From an uncultured Eubacteriales bacterium (GTDB taxonomy: Bacteria; Bacillota; Clostridia; Oscillospirales; Oscillospiraceae), in NCBI GenBank assembly GCA_900549475.1, contig UROF01000002.1, positions 62,001-126,000 of the forward strand: DNA of 64,000 nt. The letters run 5' to 3'. The position numbers and the translations under genes were made by a program. The notes under the pieces were generated by a model, which was not told the DNA's origin, searched no databases, and saw nothing but the letters and a program-made list of their open reading frames with translations. Below, piece after piece: positions 57,894-64,000 of this stretch. Position 1 is the stretch's first letter; each line of letters opens with the position of its first letter.

Positions 57894-59721
57894 GGCTGCA
57901 CTCCCCTCCTTCCACCACGTTGGCCCCGCATCCGCTGCACTGGGTACGGCAGTCCGGCGTGGGCACAGACTGATAAGCCAGCTCCCGCTGGCGCCATAAG
58001 TACTGATCGCTGACATAGCAGGAAATTACGCTCCAGGGCAGGATCTCATCCCGGCTGCGCTCCCGGTTGGCGTAGAAGGCGGGGTCCAGTCCGCACTCCG
58101 CAAAAGCCTCCTCCCAGCGGGAGAGGTCAAAGTACTCGCTCCAGGCATCCAGATGGGCTCCCTTCCGGAAAGCCAACTCCAGCACCTTTCCCAACCGCCG
58201 GTCACCCCGGGCCAGCACTGCCTCCAGGAAGCTGGTGTCCCCGTCGTGCCAGTTATAGGTCACTGCCTTGGCGGTGATGGCGTTTCGCAGCAGCTTCACC
58301 CGCCGCTCATATTCCTCCCGGGTGATCTGAGCCTCCCACTGGAAGGCGGTGAAGGGCTTGGGCACAAACCAGGCGGTAGACACCGTGATCCGAACCCCCC
58401 GGTTCTTATTGCTGGCGGACTCCCGCCAAGTGTGGAGGACGTGATTGGCCATCTCCGCGATGCCCAGCACATCCTCGTCGGTTTCCGTAGGCAGGCCCAG
58501 CATGAAGTAGAGCTTTACCGCATTCCAGCCGCCGGAGAAGGCGGTGCGGAGACTCTGGTGCAGGTCCTCCTCCGTCACATTCTTATTGATGGCATCCCGC
58601 AGGCGCTGCGTACCCGCCTCCGGAGCAAAGGTGAGGCCCGCCTTCCGCCCCCGCTGGAGCCGCTGCATGAGGTCCATGGAGAAGTTGTCCGCCCGCAGGG
58701 AGGGTAAGCTCAGGTTCACATGGCTCTCCCGGCAAAACTGCTCCAGATCATCGCACAGTCCCACCAGGCCAGGATAATCGCTGGTAGACAGGGAGCTGAG
58801 GGTCATCTCCTGGTAACCGGAGTCCTTACAAGCTTCCACGCCGTACTGGAAGGCCTGCTCCCGGCTGCGGCAGCGGACCGGGCGGTACACATACCCCGCC
58901 TGGCAGAACCGGCAGCCACGAATGCAGCCACGGAACAGCTCCAGGGTCACCCGGTCATGGACCACCTCCGTGGAGGGGACGATGGTCTTTGTGGGGAAGT
59001 AGGACTTGTCCATATCGTGGACCACCCGCTTGTATACCTTGGCGGGAGCACCGTCCAGGGGAGTAATGGCCCGGATGGTACCGTCATCGTTGTAGGTCAC
59101 ATCGTACAGAGAGGGCACATACACCCCCTGGATATCCGCAGCAGAACGGAGGAAACGGCTCTTGCTCCAGCCTTCCCGCTTGGCACGGCGATACAGCTCC
59201 AGCAGCTCCGGTACCTCCTCCTCTCCCTCACCGATGAGGGCAAGGTCGATAAAGTCCGCCAAAGGCTCCGCATTGTACATGGCGGTGCCGCCAGCGATGA
59301 CCAGCGGGGCCAGCTCTGTCCGCTCCGCAGCGTGGAGCGGAATACCGGAGAGATCCAGCATATTCAGTATGGCAGGATAGGCCATCTCATAGCCGACAGA
59401 GAAAGCCACCACATCGAAATCCCCCACCGGGTCCCCGGATTCCAACGCAAAAAGGGGGATCTCCGCTTTCCGCAGCTCCTCCTCCATATCTCCCCAGGGG
59501 GCAAACACCCGCTCGCACCACACGCCGGGCATGTCATTCATGATCCCGTAGAGGATACGGAAGCCCAGATTGGACATACCGATCTCATAGGTGTCCGGGA
59601 AGCAGAAGGCTACCCGCAGCTCTACGGAATCCTTATCTTTTTTGATCTCATTATATTCTCCGCCCACATAACGGGCCGGCTTCTGCACCCGCGGCAGGAT
59701 GCGTTCCAGTCTCTTGTCCAC
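57886..59721 (-). CDS. B12-binding-domain radical-SAM protein, TIGR03960
   Basis: A 611-residue radical-SAM enzyme. The N-terminal part is a B12-binding-like Rossmann region (EIGMSNLGFRILYGIMN, VVIAGGTAMYNAEPLADFIDLALIGEGEE); the radical-SAM core has RGCIRGCRFCQAGYVYRPVR near 270 (CxxxCxxC), TLSSLSTSDYPGL and FAPEAGTQRLRDAINKN. A Cys-rich end, CRTQCSGCGANVVEGGECS, may bind another metal. Its partner follows with an 8-base overlap. Reaction unknown. Confidence 0.93.
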   Translation of the reverse strand: MDKRLERILPRVQKPARYVGGEYNEIKKDKDSVELRVAFCFPDTYEIGMSNLGFRILYGIMNDMPGVWCERVFAPWGDMEEELRKAEIPLFALESGDPVGDFDVVAFSVGYEMAYPAILNMLDLSGIPLHAAERTELAPLVIAGGTAMYNAEPLADFIDLALIGEGEEEVPELLELYRRAKREGWSKSRFLRSAADIQGVYVPSLYDVTYNDDGTIRAITPLDGAPAKVYKRVVHDMDKSYFPTKTIVPSTEVVHDRVTLELFRGCIRGCRFCQAGYVYRPVRCRSREQAFQYGVEACKDSGYQEMTLSSLSTSDYPGLVGLCDDLEQFCRESHVNLSLPSLRADNFSMDLMQRLQRGRKAGLTFAPEAGTQRLRDAINKNVTEEDLHQSLRTAFSGGWNAVKLYFMLGLPTETDEDVLGIAEMANHVLHTWRESASNKNRGVRITVSTAWFVPKPFTAFQWEAQITREEYERRVKLLRNAITAKAVTYNWHDGDTSFLEAVLARGDRRLGKVLELAFRKGAHLDAWSEYFDLSRWEEAFAECGLDPAFYANRERSRDEILPWSVISCYVSDQYLWRQRELAYQSVPTPDCRTQCSGCGANVVEGGECSRG

Positions 59722-59735
59722 GGCAATTCTCCTTG

Positions 59736-59798
59736 GTACTGTCGTTCCGTTTCCCTGGATTTGTCACACAGGCAAAAACTTCCCAGGATAAACAGTAC
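59736..59798. repeat. Long-range inverted repeat before the TIGR03960 gene
   Basis: GTACTGT (59736-59742) and ACAGTAC (59792-59798) are perfect inverted repeats 49 bases apart, with inner CCTGG/CCAGG able to pair. They frame the 81-base gap between the M50 and TIGR03960 genes and could form a leader stem. Function unknown. Confidence 0.35.
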
Positions 59799-59802
59799 TA
59801 TT

Positions 59803-60390
59803 TTAGCCGCTTTGTTTCCGTTTTGCAAGGGGTAATTGTGGGATAAATGCCCCCAGGCCGCCCACCAGCAGAAAAAGTCCTGTCCGATGAATCAGTACCA
59901 GCGACAGGGCCGCCGCTGTCAAAATCCCGCCGCATACAAGGCCTACCCACCGGCATACACTGTCCGCCAGCAGAGGATCAGAAGCCCAGCACACCATTAA
60001 ATAGAGTGCCCTTCCCCCATCCAAGGATGGCAGCGGCAGCAGATTGAACACCCCCAGGAAAAGGTTGGCTCCCGCCATCAGATAATCTCCCGTTACCCTG
60101 GCCAGCACCACCGCCAAAAACAAATTTACCGCCGGCCCTGCCAAGGTGCAGAAGATCTCCCTGCCGTAGGACAAGTACCGTGTATCCGCCCTAATCTCAG
60201 CGCCAAAAGCGGTCAGCCGTATCTGCTCCACCTTTGCGCCCACCAATTTCAAGGCTGTCAGATGCCCCAGCTCATGGCACAGAGCCGACAGCGCCACCAG
60301 GGGCAGCACCTCCCCCGCTCCGGCGACCAGTGCCATCAGCAGCAAAGCCGCTGCCCCCCAGGTGACCTCCAGCTTACTGCAGCTCCACAT
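59803..60390 (-). CDS. SpoIVFB-like M50 intramembrane metalloprotease
   Basis: A compact 195-residue site-2 protease, almost entirely membrane helices. Zinc motif ALCHELGHL near residue 38 and third ligand in NLLPLPSLDGGRALY near 118. In spore formers SpoIVFB cleaves pro-sigma-K. The ATG at 60390 (MWSCSKLEV) is preferred because the family starts with a short strand just before helix 1; it overlaps the M23 gene by 17 bases, so translation is coupled. Gene order matches spoIVFA-spoIVFB; the substrate is inferred, not shown. Confidence 0.82.
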   Translation of the reverse strand: MWSCSKLEVTWGAAALLLMALVAGAGEVLPLVALSALCHELGHLTALKLVGAKVEQIRLTAFGAEIRADTRYLSYGREIFCTLAGPAVNLFLAVVLARVTGDYLMAGANLFLGVFNLLPLPSLDGGRALYLMVCWASDPLLADSVCRWVGLVCGGILTAAALSLVLIHRTGLFLLVGGLGAFIPQLPLAKRKQSG

Positions 60391-61447
60391 AGTAAATGGG
60401 ATTGAGGTACAGGTCCCCGTCGTGGAGCTCAAAATGCAGATGAGGACCGGTAGCAATACCGGTCTCCCCCACTTCAGCAATCTTCTGGCCCATTGTGACC
60501 TTCCCGCTGGTGACAGTGATTTTGCTGCAGTGGGCATAGAGGGTCATATACCCGTCCTGGTGCTGGATCATGATATAATATCCCAGGCTGCTGCTGTCTC
60601 CGGTGGCATATACTTCACCATCGGCAAAAGCGCAGATATCCGTCCCTGTGGCCGCCCCCAAGTCTACGCCGTAATGAAACTTGGTGCCGCCGCTGACAGG
60701 ATGCTCCCGCCAGCCAAAGGGTGATGTGAGCGGTGCCACAATCGGACTGGTATGGGCAAAGCCCAGGTTTCGCTGCTCCAGACTGGCGTTCTCCGGCAGA
60801 GCCGGCATGGTATACACCTGGGACACGGCCGCTGTCGCGGTCTCCTCAGACGGCGTTTGCTCCTGCGCGGAGTCGGCTTCCTGAGGGAAATCCTGCTGGG
60901 TCTCCTGGGAGTCTTCCTCCTTCTGAGTTTGCTGCTGCTCTGTCTGCTGAAGCTCCTGTGGCTGCGCCGACTCCTCTTCCTCCTGTTTTATTTCAGAATT
61001 CTCTTGCACATCCTCAGCTTGTTTTGTAAAATCATAGTCTGTAAAGCGCATAAGCTTTGCAGCAGGATCAAGGAATTCTTCCACTTCCGCACCTGCGTTG
61101 GCCAGGACTGCTTCATCATCTTCCACGGGGTTGAACACCGCTGTATAGGCATCCTGAAGGGAATCCCCCACCGGTGCATCCCCGCTGACCGCCCGTCCCA
61201 TAGCGGCAAAGGCCTCCTTAAAATCCGCGTCCCGGCCAATGAGGTCCCCTGCCGTCTGTGCCAGGCGGCTCACTGTCTGCGGGAAGAGGAGCTTGATCGC
61301 CACCAGAACCACAAAAATGATCCCACATACCGTCAGACGCAATACGGCTTTTCCTTCTTGAGAGGCAGAGGACGGACCACGGCGGTTTCTGCCGCCTTTC
61401 CTATGCAAATGCTTTGCTCGATACCGCCCAGAGGAATACTTCTCCAC
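60374..61447 (-). CDS. M23-family (LytM) protein, SpoIVFA-like by position
   Basis: A 357-residue protein: basic N-terminus, one membrane helix near 33-52, a 150-residue spacer that is extremely Glu/Gln-rich (about 130-200), then an M23 domain with GWREHPVSGGTKFHYGVDLG near 250 and ATGPHLHFELHDG near 330. The zinc ligands (HxxxD, HxH) are intact, so unlike many SpoIVFA proteins it could be an active endopeptidase. GTG start after AAGGAAAGGAG. Overlap with the M50 gene suggests they act together, as SpoIVFA anchors SpoIVFB. Confidence 0.85.
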   Translation of the reverse strand: MEKYSSGRYRAKHLHRKGGRNRRGPSSASQEGKAVLRLTVCGIIFVVLVAIKLLFPQTVSRLAQTAGDLIGRDADFKEAFAAMGRAVSGDAPVGDSLQDAYTAVFNPVEDDEAVLANAGAEVEEFLDPAAKLMRFTDYDFTKQAEDVQENSEIKQEEEESAQPQELQQTEQQQTQKEEDSQETQQDFPQEADSAQEQTPSEETATAAVSQVYTMPALPENASLEQRNLGFAHTSPIVAPLTSPFGWREHPVSGGTKFHYGVDLGAATGTDICAFADGEVYATGDSSSLGYYIMIQHQDGYMTLYAHCSKITVTSGKVTMGQKIAEVGETGIATGPHLHFELHDGDLYLNPIYYVELQ

Positions 61448-61557
61448 TACTATCGCTCCTTTCCTTCTACGCTCTGCAAGACAGTTCCATAAATCGTTCC
61501 CTTTAGTCTATGCTCTTTTCAGCCCCCGCTATTCCTGTTTTCCAGCCTGACAGGCGC

Positions 61558-61588
61558 AAAAAAAGAGAACGGGGCAAACCCCGTTCTC
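61558..61588 (-). terminator. Terminator of tmcAL/DUF3298 operon
   Basis: Minus strand: GAGAACGGGG-TTTG-CCCCGTTCTC followed by seven T. It closes the lipoprotein gene ending at 61608. Confidence 0.95.
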
Positions 61589-61607
61589 CAATATCTTGTG
61601 TTCTGCG

Positions 61608-62462
61608 TTATTCTGCTTCTTCGGTGCTGCCAATGCCCAGGCGCTCCTGCCCACCAGGCCCCAGCAGATCCTCGATCTCCTGATAGCTCACCTTCAGTTC
61701 AACTGTCCCCAGGGCATAAGGCCCCAGCACATAAGGCGAATATACCACTGTCATACCTTCCTTATCAAAAAGGACCGTACCGTCATACCAATGGGCAATG
61801 ACATCTTCATATTCCGGGTAATATCCGGACTGCACATCCGTGTCCAGCTCCTTGGCCTTCTCCAGCAGCAGTTTCGCCGCTCCGGTCTGAAATGCCACCG
61901 GATCATCCGCTACCTGGGCGGGATCAATAAACTGTCCCAGAACCACGTCGAACAGATAGCTGTCTGTGTAGCTGTTGGGGTGCGCTCCGCCGGTAAAGCT
62001 GCTGCTGTCTACACGAATACTGTAGATCTGCCCCTGACGTACCACAGACGCAGTCGCTTCATCACTATATGCCACAGGCAGCATCTCTGACTCGTAGGCG
62101 CTCTCCGCCATATCACCCAGCTCCTGGCCAAACGACATCGCGTCGCTTAGCCGGCTCTCCATCCGCTCATTAAAGCTCCCGACGACCTGCTCCGCCCGCT
62201 CTTCAGCATCGGCGGACAGCTCCTCCGGATTGCCTAAACTCATGGTCACAAGCTGGTAGGAATACTCCGCCAGCACCGTACCGTCATCAGCAGAAAAAGT
62301 CTTTTGCTCCAGCAACGGGGATACCACAAATTCAGGCTCCTCATCAGGAATCGGTATCATCGTATTCTTGGTCAAATTCTGCGCCGCAGAATTATTGACG
62401 CCGCCACAGGACGCAATAAAGCACACAACACAGAGAAGTAATATCGCTTTCCAACGTTTCAT
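61608..62462 (-). CDS. DUF3298/DUF4163-like exported lipoprotein
   Basis: A 284-residue protein with signal peptide and lipobox FIASC (Cys near residue 20). The mature region contains the DUF4163-like part (YSYQLVTMSLGNPEEL...VGSFNERM) and the DUF3298 part (SSSFTGGAHPNSYTDSYLFDVVLGQFID and FYVYSPYVLGPYALG-like VVYSPYVLGPYALGTVEL). Relatives (RsiV, PdaC) include a lysozyme-binding anti-sigma factor and a deacetylase-associated domain; no deacetylase or sigma partner is seen. ATG after AAAGGAG, 27 bases after tmcAL. Confidence 0.85.
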   Translation of the reverse strand: MKRWKAILLLCVVCFIASCGGVNNSAAQNLTKNTMIPIPDEEPEFVVSPLLEQKTFSADDGTVLAEYSYQLVTMSLGNPEELSADAEERAEQVVGSFNERMESRLSDAMSFGQELGDMAESAYESEMLPVAYSDEATASVVRQGQIYSIRVDSSSFTGGAHPNSYTDSYLFDVVLGQFIDPAQVADDPVAFQTGAAKLLLEKAKELDTDVQSGYYPEYEDVIAHWYDGTVLFDKEGMTVVYSPYVLGPYALGTVELKVSYQEIEDLLGPGGQERLGIGSTEEAE

Positions 62463-62488
62463 GGGATTCTCCTTTCCCCAGGAGGCAG

Positions 62489-63694
62489 TCAAAGCATCAC
62501 CGGACCGGTAAGGCACTCACTTCCAGGTACAGACTGCCCCAGCTGAGGGTACGCAAGGGTATAGAGATCCGTACAGCGGACCTCCTGATCAAAAAGTGTG
62601 CGGGACGCTGTCCCCAACGTTCTCGCCGCCGCAGGACGCACCACCACTGGGAGAGACGCTTCCGAAGCCATCCTCCGCAGCAGTTTCCGTCCCCGCTCAT
62701 TGGCACCCAGCACCCGCAGGTAGGGAGGCGTTTCTCCCGGCTCTGCCTGCCGGATCTGCAAATAACTGTGAAGCATCAGCCGCCGCAGCCGCGCCATAGG
62801 ATAGCGTTTGGTCTTTGCCAGCTCCAAAATTTCCTCTACAGACTTCCCCGCAGATACTGCGTGAAAAAAGCGGTGATACAGCCCTTCCCCGCCGCCGTCA
62901 TAGGGAGCAAACTCCTCCTCCCCCATGGTCCGCAGCCGGGAAAGGATCGCCCGCTGGCATAGGTCCAGGGAAACCGGTGCCCTTCCTTCCCCAATTTCCC
63001 GCGCCAGAACATCCGCAGAAGCCTCCGGCATACTCTGCCGCCAAGTGGGGTCCCCTGCCAGCACAAGGCCGCGGATATAGGATGCAGAGGCATAAGCCCC
63101 CGGTTCCGCGCTGTCATGGGCAGCACCTACCCGCCGAAAAGTCACCGGCTCGATCCCGCCGGCACCATCCACCCGGCTCAGCGCCCGCAGATACTCCACC
63201 GCCAAATTGTCGTTTGGCTGGGAGAGGCACCGGGCAGCATCCCCTGCCAATTGAGCCACCGCCTCCTGCCGGGCAGCGGCAAAACTCATCCCCGTCGCCA
63301 AAAGGCGCCGCAGGACCAGAGGATACTCCTCACCATCCAGGCAGAGCGCCGCAGCCCACAGGGCATCCAGGTCGCCGCATTCGCTGCCAAACACCAGATG
63401 GGTTACAACACCGGTGGCCGCCAGGATCGCTGCACCCCCCTGAGCAAACCGTTCTGCCGTGGAGCAGGACCAGGGCGTTGGCAATTCCAGCACAAGGTCC
63501 ACCCCACACCGCAGAGCCGCCTCCGCCCGGGCATGCTTGTCCATCACAGCCAGGTCGCCCCGCTGGACAAAGTTGCCGCTCATCACCGCGACCACTTCTG
63601 TATCCTGCCCCAATTGTCCCCGCAGAGCGGACAATTGCCAGCCATGTCCCCGGTGGAAGGGGTTATATTCCGCAATGATGCCCGCTACGGCCAT
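62489..63694 (-). CDS. tmcAL: tRNA(Met) cytidine acetate ligase TmcAL (YlbM)
   Basis: Uses acetate and ATP to acetylate C34 of elongator tRNA-Met. A 401-residue nucleotidyltransferase-fold protein: VAGIIAEYNPFHRGH at the N-terminus holds the ATP-binding HxGH-like motif, MSGNFVQRGDLAVMDKHARAEAAL and PTPWSCSTAERFAQGGAAIL follow, with LRVLGANERGRKLLRRM in the helical C-terminal part. ATG after GGGGAGG. It is divergent from ackA, a common pairing in Firmicutes that links it to acetate supply. Confidence 0.95.
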   Translation of the reverse strand: MAVAGIIAEYNPFHRGHGWQLSALRGQLGQDTEVVAVMSGNFVQRGDLAVMDKHARAEAALRCGVDLVLELPTPWSCSTAERFAQGGAAILAATGVVTHLVFGSECGDLDALWAAALCLDGEEYPLVLRRLLATGMSFAAARQEAVAQLAGDAARCLSQPNDNLAVEYLRALSRVDGAGGIEPVTFRRVGAAHDSAEPGAYASASYIRGLVLAGDPTWRQSMPEASADVLAREIGEGRAPVSLDLCQRAILSRLRTMGEEEFAPYDGGGEGLYHRFFHAVSAGKSVEEILELAKTKRYPMARLRRLMLHSYLQIRQAEPGETPPYLRVLGANERGRKLLRRMASEASLPVVVRPAAARTLGTASRTLFDQEVRCTDLYTLAYPQLGQSVPGSECLTGPVML

Positions 63695-63765
63695 GGCACG
63701 CCTCCCCCTTCCTTACACGCATCGGTCAGGCAAGGAATTTTTCCGAAAAAATAACGAAAAAACTG

Positions 63766-63794
63766 TTGTCTAACCGGCAAGAATGGTCTACAAT
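63766..63794 (+). promoter_or_regulatory. Promoter of ackA
   Basis: TTGTCT (63766-63771), 17-base spacer, TACAAT (63789-63794). The predicted start is near 63801. The leader of about 100 bases opens with GTGACT (63802-63807), which can pair with AGTCAC (63836-63841). Confidence 0.7.
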
Positions 63795-63899
63795 ATGAAT
63801 CGTGACTATTTTAAACGTCTCCTGCTGTAAATGCAAGTCACAGTACGGAAACAAAAATAACAAAACAATAACAATATGGAAAGATAGGAGAATTTACTG

Positions 63900-64000
63900 A
63901 TGAAAATCCTGATCATCAACGCCGGCAGTTCTTCCCTCAAGTACCAGTTCATGGAGTCTGAGGGCGGTGAGGTCTTTGCCAAGGGTCTGTGCGAGCGCAT
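63900..64000 (+). CDS. ackA: Acetate kinase, cut off by the window end
   Basis: Interconverts acetyl phosphate + ADP with acetate + ATP. The visible 33 codons read MKILIINAGSSSLKYQFM and continue to FAKGLCERI, the diagnostic N-terminus containing the phosphate-binding NAGSSSLK. AGGAG lies 9 bases before the ATG. The remaining 360 or so residues lie beyond the edge. Confidence 0.95.
   Translation, partial: MKILIINAGSSSLKYQFMESEGGEVFAKGLCER

Noticed and set aside
1..64000. CRISPR array, prophage, insertion sequence, rRNA or tRNA
   Set aside because: Nothing of this sort was seen on reading both strands: no regularly spaced repeats, transposase or integrase genes, and no cloverleaf T-arm pattern.

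Overview
The window looks like a chromosomal segment of a GC-rich, low-copy-repeat Firmicute of the class Clostridia, most likely an Oscillospiraceae-type gut anaerobe (Flavonifractor/Oscillibacter-like). Supporting signs are a PolC-type replicative polymerase with built-in proofreading, a pyrH-frr-uppS-cdsA-dxr-rseP-ispG block, a tig-clpP-clpX-lon-ysxC block, KtrAB, Shine-Dalgarno leaders before almost every gene, and a spoIVFA/spoIVFB-like pair that implies an endospore-forming lineage. The species name is inference; no rRNA is present. I found no rRNA, tRNA, CRISPR array, insertion sequence or prophage. This is mostly housekeeping DNA.

Layout. 1-1.4 kb: 5' part of pyruvate kinase (minus). 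1.5-13.9 kb (plus): an ArsB/NhaD-like permease, a MarR regulator and DegV protein, an AT-rich spacer followed by an M20 amidohydrolase plus two membrane proteins (DUF3100-like and a small partner), a radical-SAM/DUF4130 DNA-repair pair, and potABCD for polyamine uptake. 14-25.1 kb (minus): an XRE regulator, then polC-ispG-rseP-dxr-cdsA-uppS-frr-pyrH (transcribed from pyrH towards polC), joining nucleotide, isoprenoid, phospholipid and replication functions. 25.3 kb: a plus-strand lipoprotein. 25.9-32.5 kb (minus): protein quality control (tig, clpP, clpX, lon, ysxC). 32.6-38.2 kb (minus): rplS, then lepB-rbgA-rnhB-yraN-thrC-zinc-ribbon membrane protein-phosphoesterase. 38.4-44.1 kb: ktrBA (minus), divergent from kdpDE (plus) with no kdpFABC. 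44.2-52.2 kb (minus): argG-H-C-J-B-D-F, a cyclic arginine pathway lacking only the carbamoyl-phosphate synthase. 52.5-55.2 kb (minus): a DedA/TVP38-type membrane protein with a two-component system. 55.3-57.1 kb: a GT2-GtrA fusion with an acyltransferase-like protein. 57.2-61.4 kb: SpoIVFA/B-like proteases and the TIGR03960/TIGR03936 radical-SAM pair. 61.6-63.7 kb: a lipoprotein and tmcAL, divergent from ackA, which runs off the end.

The most interesting unexplained material is non-coding or contextual: a bipartite palindromic intergenic element present twice (8560-8617, 18693-18755); 11-bp-phased direct repeats between ktrB and kdpD, in a locus where the Kdp sensor sits beside Ktr rather than the Kdp pump; a structured leader at the extreme 5' end of the potABCD transcript; a putative three-gene acyl-amino-acid uptake and hydrolysis cassette; and palindromes at the start sites of pyk, the MarR gene and the XRE gene. 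No clearly new large system was found; these are candidates.
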